From NCBI GenBank assembly GCA_902536925.1, contig CACAZL010000001.1, positions 85,845-149,844 of the forward strand: 64,000 bases of DNA, given 5' to 3'. The translations under genes and the position numbers were made by a program. Below are positions 17,679-27,805 of the stretch, piece after piece. This stretch comes from an uncultured Pelagibacteraceae bacterium. Its GTDB lineage: Bacteria > Pseudomonadota > Alphaproteobacteria > Pelagibacterales > Pelagibacteraceae. Within the stretch, counting starts at the first letter, position 1. Every line of letters starts with the position of its first letter. The notes under the pieces were generated by a model. The model searched no databases and was not told the DNA's origin. It worked only from the letters and a program-made list of their open reading frames with translations.

Positions 17679-19454
17679 TTAGTTGATTTTTTGAAGCTTT
17701 TTTAACTCTTTTATCTCATTAAAAGTGCTTTCGCTCATATCTTTTGAAAACTTTGATTCTAATTCAGATATTCTTTGCTCTAATTCATAATTTTTAAGAT
17801 CTTGTATAATCTCTGAAAAAATTTCTAAAATTTTTTCATCGTCATTTAAGTTTTTTGAAATTATATGTTTGACTGAAGCATAATTCATAACTCTACTGAC
17901 TAGATTTTTGTCCACATTCAATTCTTGAACATCTAAATTTAATAAGTTTTCTGATTGATTTAAAATTGCAGCAAAAAGTTGCTTATTTTCATCACTATAT
18001 AGTTTTACATTATCTAATAAATGAAAATTTTCATAAATTAATTTTGATTTAACAAGTAAAATATATAAAAAAGAAAATTCTTTAATTTCAAAAGATTTTA
18101 ATGATTTTGTCTCATTATAGTAACTTTTGGTTTTTGCCAGAGATTTCGGAAATATTTTATAATTTTTGTTAAATTTTGAATTAATATTTGGTGTTAACTC
18201 CGAAACCTTTTCAAGAAAATACTCTAGTGTATATTTTTTTACAAAACTATCTTGAATTTTTGAAGCAATTTCTCTGAGTTTTTTTTCGAAAATTGCTTTT
18301 GAGCTAGGACTTTCTGTTGTTTGATTCATATAATGTTCAAAGATAAATTTATGTATAGGTATTGATTTCTGATCTGAAATTTCTAAAAACTTATCTTTAC
18401 CAAATTTGTTTACATAATTATCTGGATCTAAATTATTTTCCAAGAGTAAAAATGAAATTTTTTTGTCAGGTTTCAATTCATCAATAATATTTTCTGCTGC
18501 TCTTAATGCAGCTTTATAGCCACTTTGATCACCGTCAAAGCATATAATAATATGATTATAGAATTGATTTAAAATTTGTATCTGTTTATTTGTTAATGCG
18601 GTTCCTAAGTTTGCAACAGTATTTTCTATTCCATTTTTTGATAAGCCAATAACATCCATATACCCCTCTACTAAATATACATCTTCTAATTTATTTGATA
18701 ATTTTCTTGCTTTATCAAGATTATATAAATTTGATCCTTTCTTGAAAAAAGGTGTCTCGGGTGAATTAATATATTTAGCTAAATTTTTATTATCATCTAA
18801 AATTCTTCCACCAAAACCAATTGTATTACCAGATATATTATTTATTGGAAAAATAATTCTGTTTCTAAACCTTGAAATATATTTTTTTTTCTTTTCATCA
18901 AAGTAAAATAGGCCCGTATCTTTAATAACTTCCTCATCATAATCTTTTTTTAGGTTTTCATAATAATCTAAATCCTCTGTGACAAAACCAAGATTAAAAT
19001 TTTTAACATCTATACCTGATAGACCTCTTTCTTTGAGGTAATTTTTTGCTTTAATTGATTTTTTATTTTTGAATAATTCATTTGTATAAAATTCAGAAAA
19101 ATTTTTACATATAGATTTATATAGTTTCCATTTATTTTCTCTTTCTTCATCTTGTTTTGAAAAAGTATATGGTTGCATTCCTGCAAGATTTGAAAGCATT
19201 TTGACTGCTTCACCAAATCTAAGATTTTGAGTTTTCATTACAAAGTCAAAGATATTTCCATGCTCGCTTGTGCTAAAGCAATGATAAAATTCTTTTTCAT
19301 CGTTTACTGTAAATGAAGGTGTTTTTTCTGTTTTAAATGGAGATAAACCAATAAACTCCTTACCTCTCTTTTTGAGTTTGACAGTTTTAGAAACTACAGT
19401 TGAAACTTTAAGCCTGGTTTTAATTTCGTCTAAATATTCTTTTGGATATTTCAT
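17679..19454 (-). CDS. dnaG: DNA primase DnaG with degenerate zinc-binding motif
   Basis: DnaG makes RNA primers for replication. The 591-residue protein has the N-terminal domain, a Toprim domain with VEGYMDVIGL and the metal-binding DGDQSGYKAALRAAE, and a helical C-terminal domain for DnaB contact. The zinc module is aligned but altered: positions that should read C-x2-H then C-x2-C are S38-x2-K41 and C59-x2-T62, so three of four ligands are missing. The surrounding EKTPSFTVND and FYHCF are conserved. It overlaps the yqeY stop by four bases. It should still act as the replicative primase, but probably without zinc. Confidence 0.94.
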   Translation of the reverse strand: MKYPKEYLDEIKTRLKVSTVVSKTVKLKKRGKEFIGLSPFKTEKTPSFTVNDEKEFYHCFSTSEHGNIFDFVMKTQNLRFGEAVKMLSNLAGMQPYTFSKQDEERENKWKLYKSICKNFSEFYTNELFKNKKSIKAKNYLKERGLSGIDVKNFNLGFVTEDLDYYENLKKDYDEEVIKDTGLFYFDEKKKKYISRFRNRIIFPINNISGNTIGFGGRILDDNKNLAKYINSPETPFFKKGSNLYNLDKARKLSNKLEDVYLVEGYMDVIGLSKNGIENTVANLGTALTNKQIQILNQFYNHIIICFDGDQSGYKAALRAAENIIDELKPDKKISFLLLENNLDPDNYVNKFGKDKFLEISDQKSIPIHKFIFEHYMNQTTESPSSKAIFEKKLREIASKIQDSFVKKYTLEYFLEKVSELTPNINSKFNKNYKIFPKSLAKTKSYYNETKSLKSFEIKEFSFLYILLVKSKLIYENFHLLDNVKLYSDENKQLFAAILNQSENLLNLDVQELNVDKNLVSRVMNYASVKHIISKNLNDDEKILEIFSEIIQDLKNYELEQRISELESKFSKDMSESTFNEIKELKKLQKIN

Positions 19455-19915
19455 GAACTATTAAGTAAATCTTTAATAATCTGACCTGCCTTAGAAAAAT
19501 CAACTGTATCAGCATGGTTTTTTTTTAATTCACCCATGACTTTACCCATATCTTTAATTGAAGAGGCTCCTGAACTTTTTATAATTTCTTCACATATCTT
19601 TTTTGTATCTGCCTCAGATAATTGCTTGGGTAAATATTCGGACAAAACATCAAGCTCTCCTTGCTCTATTTCTAATAAATCTGACCTATTATTTTTTTTA
19701 TATATTTCGATTGATTCGGATCTTTGTTTGATCATTTTTTTTAATAGCTTTTTAATATCGTCATCATCTGTCTCCTTTTTGTTAGGGCCAGACCTGTTGT
19801 TAATATCTAAATCCTTAACTCCCGATAAAATTAACCTATAAGTTGATATCTTATTTTTATCTTTAGATTTTAGAGCATTTTTGTAATTGTTATCTATTTT
19901 ATCTCTAAGGGACAT
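19451..19915 (-). CDS. yqeY: GatB/YqeY domain protein
   Basis: A 154-residue YqeY-family protein, related to the tail domain of the GatB amidotransferase subunit; its exact role is unsettled, with a suggested link to tRNA-dependent processes. The ATG at 19913-19915 (MSLRDKIDNN) is preferred; a longer frame from 20077 adds 54 residues that do not look like the family and would run into the carA region. Motifs include YLPKQLSE and GASSIKDMGKVMGELKK. It heads the yqeY-dnaG-rpoD unit and is divergent from carA, an arrangement seen in other alphaproteobacteria. Confidence 0.87.
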   Translation of the reverse strand: MSLRDKIDNNYKNALKSKDKNKISTYRLILSGVKDLDINNRSGPNKKETDDDDIKKLLKKMIKQRSESIEIYKKNNRSDLLEIEQGELDVLSEYLPKQLSEADTKKICEEIIKSSGASSIKDMGKVMGELKKNHADTVDFSKAGQIIKDLLNSS

Positions 19916-20037
19916 ACTGGAATGTACTTCATAGACAAAATTGTTCAAAAGAAAAAATTGTATTTTTAAATAATTATTATAGATCTGTTGCGGATAAATA
20001 CGTTTTATTGTATTAACCTTTAACTCATGAGTTGTAA

Positions 20038-21231
20038 TTGACTTTAAAACGAAAAAATAAAACCTCACACCTCTCAAATTTAAACACGGCTATTTTAGTT
20101 CTCGAAAATAAATCGATCTTTAAAGGAATTGGGCTGGGGCATAAAGGAGAGGCAACCGGAGAGGTATGCTTCAATACTTCAATAACTGGTTATCAAGAAA
20201 TCATATCTGACCCATCTTATGCAGGGCAAATAATAAACTTTACATTTCCTCATATTGGTAATGTAGGAGCAAACAATGAAGACATAGAGTCTGATAAAAT
20301 ATGGACTAGAGGAGTTATTTTTAATTCAGAGATAACAAATCCTTCTAATTATAGGTCCCTTCAAAATTTGGATAAATGGCTCAAAAAAAATAAAATTGTA
20401 GGCATAACTGGTCTTGACACTAGAAGTTTAACAAATTTTATAAGAGATAAAGGTGCTCCAAAAGGAACAATATCAAACAGTAAAAATGGTAAATTTAATA
20501 TTAATAAACTGATAAATAAATCAATAAAATGGCCTGGTTTAAACGGAATGGATCTGGCTAAAGAGGTCACAACTAATAAAACTTATATTTGGAAAGGATA
20601 TAAAACTTGGAAAAAAAATAAGGGCTATAAAAAAAATAATAAGAAAAAATTTAGGGTTGTTGCGATAGATTATGGAATTAAAAAAAATATACTTAGATAT
20701 TTTTCTGATTTTGATTGTGAAGTTAAAGTTGTTTCATGCAAAGAAAATGCAAATAATATACTTAATCTAAAACCTCATGGAATTTTTTTGTCAAACGGTC
20801 CTGGGGATCCTGCTGCAACAGGAAAGTATGCAATTAAAGTTGTAAAAAATTTAATAAAAAAAAATATTCCATTATTTGGAATATGTTTGGGTCATCAAAT
20901 ATTAGCTTTGGCTTTAGATGCAAAAACCAAAAAAATGAAATTAGGGCATAGAGGCGCAAATCATCCAGTTAAAAATTTAATTACTAAGAAAGTAGAAATT
21001 ACCAGTCAAAATCATGGATTTGAAGTTGTTAAGCAAAGCTTAAAAAAAAATACGGAAATAACACATCTTTCATTATTTGATAATTCTGTTGAAGGAATAA
21101 GATTAAAAAATAAACCAGTTTTCTCAGTTCAATATCATCCTGAAGCTAATCCTGGACCACAAGATAGTAAATATTTATTTAGTAATTTTATTAAAGACAT
21201 AAAAAAATATGCCAAAAAGAAGAGACATTAA
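20038..21231 (+). CDS. carA: Carbamoyl-phosphate synthase small subunit CarA
   Basis: CarA is the glutaminase subunit of carbamoyl phosphate synthetase, feeding arginine and pyrimidine synthesis. The 397-residue product has the N-terminal domain with [16 protein letters not shown] and FPHIGNVG. The class I amidotransferase domain has the nucleophile in FGICLGHQ and the catalytic HPE in QYHPEANPG. No ATG fits the start: the codon before 20038 is an in-frame stop, and the first possible start is TTG at 20038. The family start ([14 protein letters not shown]) begins about 17 residues later. carB overlaps by 23 bases. Confidence 0.94.
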   Translation: MTLKRKNKTSHLSNLNTAILVLENKSIFKGIGLGHKGEATGEVCFNTSITGYQEIISDPSYAGQIINFTFPHIGNVGANNEDIESDKIWTRGVIFNSEITNPSNYRSLQNLDKWLKKNKIVGITGLDTRSLTNFIRDKGAPKGTISNSKNGKFNINKLINKSIKWPGLNGMDLAKEVTTNKTYIWKGYKTWKKNKGYKKNNKKKFRVVAIDYGIKKNILRYFSDFDCEVKVVSCKENANNILNLKPHGIFLSNGPGDPAATGKYAIKVVKNLIKKNIPLFGICLGHQILALALDAKTKKMKLGHRGANHPVKNLITKKVEITSQNHGFEVVKQSLKKNTEITHLSLFDNSVEGIRLKNKPVFSVQYHPEANPGPQDSKYLFSNFIKDIKKYAKKKRH

Positions 21232-24200
21232 AAAAATTTTGGTTATTGGAGCTGGTCCAATTATTATTGGTCAAGCTTGTGAATTTGATTATTCAGGAAC
21301 ACAGGCATGCAAAGCGTTAAAAGATGAAGGTTATAAAGTAATATTAATTAACTCAAATCCAGCAACTATAATGACTGATCCTGGTGTTGCTGATAAGACT
21401 TATATTGAACCAATAACACTGGAAGTACTAGAGGAGGTTATCAAAAAAGAAAGGCCGGATGCTATTCTGCCTACAATGGGTGGACAGACAGCATTAAACC
21501 TTGCAATTAATGCAGAAAAAAATGGATTACTTAAAAAATATAAAATTGAACTTATTGGAGCAAATTCAAAAGCAATAGCAAATGCAGAGGACAGAAAAAA
21601 ATTTAGAAAGAACATGTCTGATATTGGTATTGATTTACCAAAATCAGAAGTTCTAAATAAATTTTCAAACGCGAAAAAATGCTTAAATAAAATTGGTCTT
21701 CCTGCAATTATTAGACCTTCATTTACTTTGGGAGGATTGGGTGGAGGTATTGCGAGAACAACAAAAGATTTTTTTAAAATTGTTAAAGAAGGAATGAATG
21801 AGTCTCCTCAAAATCAGGTTTTGGTTGAAGAATGTTTGGATGGATGGAAAGAGTTTGAGATGGAAGTTGTCAGAGATAGAAATGATAATTGTATAATTAT
21901 CTGTTCAATTGAAAATGTTGACCCAATGGGAACTCATACGGGAGACTCTGTTACTATAGCTCCAGCATTAACTTTGACAGATAAAGAATATCAAGTAATG
22001 CGAAATGCATCTATTGATTGTTTAAGAAAAATAGGTGTTGAAACAGGAGGTTCAAATGTTCAATTCGCCATAGATCCAAAAAACGGAAGAATGGTAATTA
22101 TTGAAATGAACCCAAGAGTTTCAAGATCATCTGCGTTAGCTTCAAAAGCAACCGGGTTTCCAATAGCAAAAGTAGCCGCAAAATTAGCAGTAGGTTATAC
22201 TCTTGATGAGCTACAAAATGAAATTACAAAAGTAACGCCAGCTTCATTTGAACCAACAATTGATTATGTTGTAACAAAAATTCCGAGATTTACATTTGAA
22301 AAATTTTCTGACACAAAAGCAATTTTAGGAACATCTATGAGATCAGTTGGTGAAGCAATGGCAATTGGGAGAAACTTCAAAGAATCTTTTCAAAAAGCTC
22401 TTGTTTCACTTGAAACTGGTTTGTCAGGATTAGATAATATTTTTAACTATTCAAAAAAAGAAATCCTAAAAAATTTAAAAATCAATATTCCAAACAAATT
22501 ACTTCTGATTGCTGAGGCTTTTAGAAAAAAAATTTCGTTAGATACTGTATATAAATTATCAAAGGTAGATCCTTGGTTTTTAAATCAAATTAAGGAAATA
22601 GTGGTTGAAGAAAAAATATTAAATTCAAAAGGGCTACCAAAAACTTTTGAGGAATTTAATAAAATAAAATCAATAGGCTTTTCTGACAAAAAGATCTCCC
22701 AATTAACTGGTCAAAAAGAAACAATCGTCAAATCAAAAAGAAAAGCGCTAAAAGTAGTGCCTGTTTTTAAGAAAGTTGATACCTGTGCTGCTGAATTCAA
22801 ATCTTTTACACCCTATATGTATTCTACTTATCAAAGAAATTTTTCTATTAAAACTGAATGCGAAGCTAAACCAAGCAATAAAAAGAAAATAATAATTTTA
22901 GGTGGAGGACCAAATAGAATTGGCCAAGGTATAGAGTTTGATTATTGCTGTTGTCAGGCAAGCTTTTCTTTAAAAGAGGCAGGATTTGAAACAATAATGA
23001 TCAATTGCAATCCTGAAACTGTTTCCACAGATTATGACACAAGTGATAGATTATACTTTGAACCTTTGATTGAAGAGTATGTTGAAAATATAATTTTAAA
23101 AGAAAAATCAAAAGGAAATCTAATTGGTGTTATTGCGCAATTTGGAGGTCAAACGCCTATCAAATTAGCTAAATTTTTAGATGAAAATAAATTACCTATT
23201 TTAGGGACTCAATATAAATCGATTGATCTTGCAGAAGATAGAGACAGATTTAGAGAATTGCTTATAAAACTTAAATTAAAGCAAGCTGAAAGTGGAATAG
23301 CCTACAAGTTTGATCAAGCTATGAACGTTGCTGAAAAAATTGGATTACCAGTCGTTGTAAGACCTTCTTATGTTTTGGGAGGAAGAGCTATGGAGATTGT
23401 TCATGATAAAAGTCAATTAAAACAATTTATTAATGAGGCCTTCAAAGCATCGGAGCAAAATCCAATCTTAATTGATAAATTTATCGACAATGCGATGGAA
23501 GTAGATGTAGATGCGATTTCTGACGGAAAAGATGTTTATGTTGCTGGAATAATGCAACATATTGAGGAAGCTGGAATTCATTCTGGTGACTCTGCTTGTT
23601 GCTTGCCTCCTGTATCTATAAAAGCAAACCTATTAAGAGAACTAAAAATACAAACTAGAAAATTGGCTTTGGCTTTAAAAGTCAAAGGATTTTTAAATAT
23701 TCAATTCGCAATTAAAAATGATGAAATTTTCGTAATTGAAGTCAATCCAAGAGCAAGTAGAACAGTTCCATTTGTTTCAAAAGCAAATGGTATCCCACTT
23801 GCAAAGATTGCATCAAGAATCATGTCTGGAGAAAAGTTAAGTAAATATAAGTTAAATTATAAAACCAATAAAAAATTTGCTGTTAAAGAAGCTATATTTC
23901 CATTTAATAAATTTCCAGATAGTGATTTGTTGCTTGGTCCTGAAATGAAGTCTACTGGTGAAGTCATGGGTTTTGATGATGATTTTGGAATGGCAGTTGC
24001 TAAAAGTCAGATAGCAGCTTCAAATTCTTTACCTACTAAAGGAATGGCATTCTTATCAGTAAAAGATTCTCACAAACAAGAAATAATTGGTATTGCTCAA
24101 AGATTGATTAAATTTGGATTTACACTTTCTGCAACTAAAGGAACTTCTGAAATTTTAAAACAAAATGGAATGAAATGTAAAAAAATAAACAAAGTAAGCA

Positions 24201-24430
24201 GTGGAAGACCACATATAGTTGATGTTTTAAATTCAAAAAAAATATCTTTGGTTATAAATACTGGAGGTGGAAATTCTGAGCATAGGATTAGTGATGCTAG
24301 AGCATTAAGAAGAGGAACTCTTGCAAATAAAATTCCTTATTGTACAAATATGTCTACTGCGTATTCATTTTTAGAGGCAATTAAATCATTAAAAACAACA
24401 AAACTGAAAGTTAAATCTTTACAGGATTAG
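21209..24430 (+). CDS. carB: Carbamoyl-phosphate synthase large subunit CarB
   Basis: CarB uses ammonia from CarA, bicarbonate and two ATP to make carbamoyl phosphate. The 1073-residue protein shows the expected internal duplication: [20 protein letters not shown] at the N-terminus and a second [19 protein letters not shown] near residue 560. Each half has an ATP-grasp domain ([13 protein letters not shown] and [13 protein letters not shown]). A C-terminal MGS-like allosteric domain ([14 protein letters not shown]) is also present. Full length for the family. It overlaps carA by 23 bases and is followed by a hairpin shared with the convergent gene. Confidence 0.96.
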   Translation: MPKRRDIKKILVIGAGPIIIGQACEFDYSGTQACKALKDEGYKVILINSNPATIMTDPGVADKTYIEPITLEVLEEVIKKERPDAILPTMGGQTALNLAINAEKNGLLKKYKIELIGANSKAIANAEDRKKFRKNMSDIGIDLPKSEVLNKFSNAKKCLNKIGLPAIIRPSFTLGGLGGGIARTTKDFFKIVKEGMNESPQNQVLVEECLDGWKEFEMEVVRDRNDNCIIICSIENVDPMGTHTGDSVTIAPALTLTDKEYQVMRNASIDCLRKIGVETGGSNVQFAIDPKNGRMVIIEMNPRVSRSSALASKATGFPIAKVAAKLAVGYTLDELQNEITKVTPASFEPTIDYVVTKIPRFTFEKFSDTKAILGTSMRSVGEAMAIGRNFKESFQKALVSLETGLSGLDNIFNYSKKEILKNLKINIPNKLLLIAEAFRKKISLDTVYKLSKVDPWFLNQIKEIVVEEKILNSKGLPKTFEEFNKIKSIGFSDKKISQLTGQKETIVKSKRKALKVVPVFKKVDTCAAEFKSFTPYMYSTYQRNFSIKTECEAKPSNKKKIIILGGGPNRIGQGIEFDYCCCQASFSLKEAGFETIMINCNPETVSTDYDTSDRLYFEPLIEEYVENIILKEKSKGNLIGVIAQFGGQTPIKLAKFLDENKLPILGTQYKSIDLAEDRDRFRELLIKLKLKQAESGIAYKFDQAMNVAEKIGLPVVVRPSYVLGGRAMEIVHDKSQLKQFINEAFKASEQNPILIDKFIDNAMEVDVDAISDGKDVYVAGIMQHIEEAGIHSGDSACCLPPVSIKANLLRELKIQTRKLALALKVKGFLNIQFAIKNDEIFVIEVNPRASRTVPFVSKANGIPLAKIASRIMSGEKLSKYKLNYKTNKKFAVKEAIFPFNKFPDSDLLLGPEMKSTGEVMGFDDDFGMAVAKSQIAASNSLPTKGMAFLSVKDSHKQEIIGIAQRLIKFGFTLSATKGTSEILKQNGMKCKKINKVSSGRPHIVDVLNSKKISLVINTGGGNSEHRISDARALRRGTLANKIPYCTNMSTAYSFLEAIKSLKTTKLKVKSLQD

Positions 24431-24457
24431 TATTGATTGAAAATCAATATTAATTTT
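24431..24457. terminator. Candidate bidirectional terminator between carB and a convergent gene
   Basis: An inverted repeat, TATTGATT / AATCAATA (24431-24438 and 24442-24449) with a three-base loop, begins directly after the carB stop and is followed on the plus strand by TTAATTTTT. It ends where the convergent membrane protein gene stops, so it could serve both. The stem is AT-rich and weak; this is the clearest terminator-like hairpin I noticed in the window. Confidence 0.45.
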
Positions 24458-26051
24458 TGCAGAGTTTTTTTATGAAATTATCATCAAATTTATTATGATA
24501 ATACTGTAAGAAAGATTTATAAGAAATATCTTGGTAAAAAATTTTGTCGTTATCACATATTAAATTTAAGCTAGATTGATTTGAAAAGTAATAGCTAAAT
24601 GGATATTTTCTTTTTTCTTTTAGATAAAAATTACAATAAGCAAAATAGATTATGAGAAAGCTTTGGATAAGTATAATAAATTTTTCTTTTTGAAAATTCT
24701 TCAAATAGTATGAGACTGCCAATATATATGGTACAACCACAAAAGTTTCATAATAATAGAGAAAACCTCTTAAATTCATTATAAAAATTATAGAGATAAT
24801 TCCAGAAACAATTAAAATTTTTTTTTGGTATTTATTTTTTCTATTTTTTGAATTTAATAAAGAATCATATTTGAGAGAAAAAATTAAAATACCAAGCAAA
24901 ATTAAGATTTTGATGTTGTTATAGTCTAATTTACTAAAGGCAATAAGAAATAAGTTATAAAAATAATACAAACCTACCTTAACATTATCATAAAGATCAG
25001 GGTAGTCACTCACATGAAATTCAACCATATAATGAAAAGGGTTTATCAATCGAAGTAGAATATAATAATTTAGTTTTATCAAACCAATTGAATCAAAAAA
25101 AACAGTGAAAAGTATGGATGAGCCATATCCAATAAAGTAAAGGGATAAAAAAACTATAGGCAACTTTAATTTTTTAAAATTAAAATTATTACTTATAAAA
25201 AAAAATATTAAGATAAATAAATTAAATAATAGAATTAAAATTAAATCAAAATATCTTATTTTATCGAATCTTTCATAACTTTGAAGTTTAATTTGAAGAA
25301 TTGTGTAAGTAATTATTACGACTATATAGATGAGGAGCAAAAATAGATCATTATTTTTAGTAAATTTTGTAATTTTATCATTTTTAATATCAAAATTAAT
25401 TTTAATTAAAATAAAAAGTATCTGAAAAAAAAATAAAAATACTATTTGTATTTTTGTTAACATTGCAATTCCAAAAATAAAACCACTTAATAAAATATAA
25501 ATAGTATTTCGAGACTCAAAAAATTTAATTTGAAAGATTAGAGAAACCAAAAAAAATATTATTGATAAGTTTTCGTTTCTTAAATAAAAAAATGACTCAG
25601 TAAACCATCCAGAAACTATTAGAATACCACAACTTAGAATTGCTAATTTTTCGCTAAGCTTAATTTTTATTAATGTTTTGTATAAAAAAAAAATTAAAAA
25701 ATAATTTATAAAAACGTTTATTATTCTACAAAAGAAGTATAAATTTTGAATGTCTTCATTTGGATCTTTAGAATTTATTAAATCGTTTATATTGCTAATA
25801 ATATTAGGATTAATTATTGAAAACGCTTTGATAAAAAATCCATAAATAACAAATGTAGTATATCCTGGATGATCTCTATATTCTTGCTCAATTCCGGATG
25901 AAATTAATAAACTATTATAAATAATCATAATATCTTGATCTAAAACTGCACTCCAATGAAAAAATTGAGATTGATAAATACTTATCAATAAAAATATTAA
26001 TAGAGGTAATAAAAGTAATAAATATAAATGTTTTGTTTTTGGAACCAGCAT
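24450..26051 (-). CDS. Polytopic GT-C-like membrane glycosyltransferase (ArnT/PMT type), tentative
   Basis: A 533-residue integral membrane protein with many hydrophobic segments (about ten or more) spread over its whole length. Soon after the first membrane segment comes an acidic motif, VLDQDIMII, followed by EYRDHPGYTTF. An acidic first outer loop and a following HP-type motif are typical of GT-C enzymes that use polyprenyl-phosphate sugars (GT39/PMT-like). Acceptor and sugar are unknown. It lies between carB (convergent) and a DPM-like GT2 gene (divergent, 42 bp away), which could make the lipid-linked donor. Strongly phenylalanine-, isoleucine- and asparagine-rich. Confidence 0.55.
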   Translation of the reverse strand: MLVPKTKHLYLLLLLPLLIFLLISIYQSQFFHWSAVLDQDIMIIYNSLLISSGIEQEYRDHPGYTTFVIYGFFIKAFSIINPNIISNINDLINSKDPNEDIQNLYFFCRIINVFINYFLIFFLYKTLIKIKLSEKLAILSCGILIVSGWFTESFFYLRNENLSIIFFLVSLIFQIKFFESRNTIYILLSGFIFGIAMLTKIQIVFLFFFQILFILIKINFDIKNDKITKFTKNNDLFLLLIYIVVIITYTILQIKLQSYERFDKIRYFDLILILLFNLFILIFFFISNNFNFKKLKLPIVFLSLYFIGYGSSILFTVFFDSIGLIKLNYYILLRLINPFHYMVEFHVSDYPDLYDNVKVGLYYFYNLFLIAFSKLDYNNIKILILLGILIFSLKYDSLLNSKNRKNKYQKKILIVSGIISIIFIMNLRGFLYYYETFVVVPYILAVSYYLKNFQKEKFIILIQSFLIIYFAYCNFYLKEKRKYPFSYYFSNQSSLNLICDNDKIFYQDISYKSFLQYYHNKFDDNFIKKLCKN

Positions 26052-26093
26052 TTATAATTAATATAAGTAATTAGTATAAATTGTCTAACATTT

Positions 26094-26780
26094 ATGAATA
26101 AAGTCACAATAGTAATTCCAACAAAGAATGAAGAGGAAAGTTTAAAAGTGCTTTTAAAGGAGATTAATGACTTAAATTTTAAAGAAATAATAGATGAAAT
26201 AATAGTTGTCGATGCTAACTCAACAGATGGTACTCACGAGGTTGCAAAAAAAAATAATTGTAAAATTTTTATTGAAAAAGAAAAAAAAGGATATGGATCA
26301 GCAATTATTGAGGGAATTAAATATTCTAAGTCAAAATATTCAGTAATACTCGATGGCGATGGATCAAAAAATCCAATTTATATTTATAATCTTTATAAGG
26401 CGATAGAAGATAGTAATGATGAATTTATATTTGGAAGCAGATATGGTAAAAACTCTGGAAGTGATGATGACACTATACTAACTCACTTTGGAAATAGATT
26501 GTTTACAAATTTTGGTAAATTAATCTTTAAAATAAAGATAAATGATATTTTACACACATTCTTTATTTGTAAGACAGATGAATTTAAAAAGTTAAATTTT
26601 AAGCACTCTAATTTTGCTTTCTGTGCAGAATTACCAATATTAATTAATAAATTAGAAATACCTCACTCTGAAATACCTACCTTTGAGAGAAAAAGAATTG
26701 CAGGAAAAGTGAAAGTTAATTCTTTTATTGATGGTTTCATAATATTAATTTCAATGATAAACTTAATATTCAAAAAATAA
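26094..26780 (+). CDS. Family 2 glycosyltransferase, dolichyl/polyprenyl-phosphate mannose synthase-like
   Basis: A 228-residue soluble GT-A enzyme with the start VIPTKNEEESL, the nucleotide-sugar site DANSTDGT, and the metal motif DGDGSKNP near residues 85-92. It also has FGSRYGKNSG, typical of the DPM1/DPG synthase branch, which moves a sugar from a nucleotide donor onto polyprenyl phosphate. There is no C-terminal membrane anchor. It heads a three-gene coupled unit: its stop overlaps the start of the radical SAM gene by one base (TAATG). The sugar is unknown. The divergent GT-C-like gene is a plausible user of its product. Confidence 0.8.
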   Translation: MNKVTIVIPTKNEEESLKVLLKEINDLNFKEIIDEIIVVDANSTDGTHEVAKKNNCKIFIEKEKKGYGSAIIEGIKYSKSKYSVILDGDGSKNPIYIYNLYKAIEDSNDEFIFGSRYGKNSGSDDDTILTHFGNRLFTNFGKLIFKIKINDILHTFFICKTDEFKKLNFKHSNFAFCAELPILINKLEIPHSEIPTFERKRIAGKVKVNSFIDGFIILISMINLIFKK

Positions 26781-27805
26781 TGAATGTTTATTCTAATTTC
26801 TTATCGCATTTTTCTAATTTTTTGTTTAAAAAAAAATTAAAACATTTAATTCTTCATGTATCAAATCATTGTAATTTTAGATGTAGCCATTGTTTTGTCG
26901 ACTTTGTGAATGTAAAAAAAGATTTAAAAATTGAAGAATACAAAAAAATTTCAAAAAGTATTAATAATCTATTTTGGTTAGATGTAGGAGGTGGAGAACC
27001 ATTTTTAAGAAAAGATTTAGCACAGATTATTAATCTATTTAAGAAACAGATAGTCTCAATACCGACGAACGGTTGGCTAATTAAAAATATAACCAATCAA
27101 ATTGATCTTATTGAAAAAAAAAATACTGAAATAGTAATAAATTTAAGCTTAGATGGTTTAGAAAATACACATAACAAAATTAGAAAAAATGAGAAAAGTT
27201 GGGCTAAAGTTTGGGAGTGCTTTGAGCAATTAAAAAAAAATAAATTAATTAAAACTAGAATAATTACAGTTTTACACAAGGATAATTATAGTGAGATATT
27301 GCCTTTAATGCATTTAGTTAAAAAAAGTGGGGCCGATTTTCATTCTGTAATATTATTGCGGGGTAATCCATTAGATCCAAACACGTTACTCCCAAGTATC
27401 GAAGATTTAAAAAAAATTAGTCCAAAAATATTTGATATTTTGGAGGATTATAGGTATGGACAAAACTCCCTGACTGCTCACTTCCTAAAAAATTATCATC
27501 GTTACATGTGGAAAACCTCTCTTGAAACAATAAAGCAACAAAAACAGATTGTTCCATGCCTTTCAGGCCAAAGTAGTTTGGTTATTTGGGGTAATGGAGA
27601 TGTATCATCATGCGAAGAATTGAATCCTATCGCAAATATAAAAGACAAAAATATCGATGAAATATTAAAAAGTCATGAATTTAACAATCAGGTGAAAAGT
27701 ATTAAAAATAAAGAATGCCACTGTACCCATAATTGTGCAATGCTCACATCTATATTTTTTAATCCTAAAACCTGGGGTAATATCTTGTATCAGAAGAAGC
27801 CTTAA
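26780..27805 (+). CDS. Radical SAM protein with SPASM/twitch-like C-terminus
   Basis: The 341-residue protein has the radical SAM cluster motif C-x3-C-x2-C at C31, C35 and C38 (HCNFRCSHC), then the SAM-binding GGGEP around residue 72. A C-terminal set of cysteines, C260, C278 (in GNGDVSSC), C313, C315 and C319 (CHCTHNC), resembles an auxiliary iron-sulfur cluster domain of the SPASM/twitch type. Such enzymes modify peptides, sugars or other small substrates by radical chemistry. Here the gene lies between two GT2 genes with one-base overlaps on both sides, so a role in making or altering a glycan is the best guess. No precursor peptide gene was seen. Confidence 0.8.
   Translation: MNVYSNFLSHFSNFLFKKKLKHLILHVSNHCNFRCSHCFVDFVNVKKDLKIEEYKKISKSINNLFWLDVGGGEPFLRKDLAQIINLFKKQIVSIPTNGWLIKNITNQIDLIEKKNTEIVINLSLDGLENTHNKIRKNEKSWAKVWECFEQLKKNKLIKTRIITVLHKDNYSEILPLMHLVKKSGADFHSVILLRGNPLDPNTLLPSIEDLKKISPKIFDILEDYRYGQNSLTAHFLKNYHRYMWKTSLETIKQQKQIVPCLSGQSSLVIWGNGDVSSCEELNPIANIKDKNIDEILKSHEFNNQVKSIKNKECHCTHNCAMLTSIFFNPKTWGNILYQKKP

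Noticed and set aside
19916-20077. N-terminal extension of YqeY by 54 residues
   Set aside because: The added residues do not resemble the family and the longer frame would overlap the carA start; MSLRDK at 19915 fits family length.
26780-27805. Radical SAM protein as a RiPP maturase
   Set aside because: No small precursor peptide gene is adjacent; both neighbours are glycosyltransferases, so a peptide role is not supported here.
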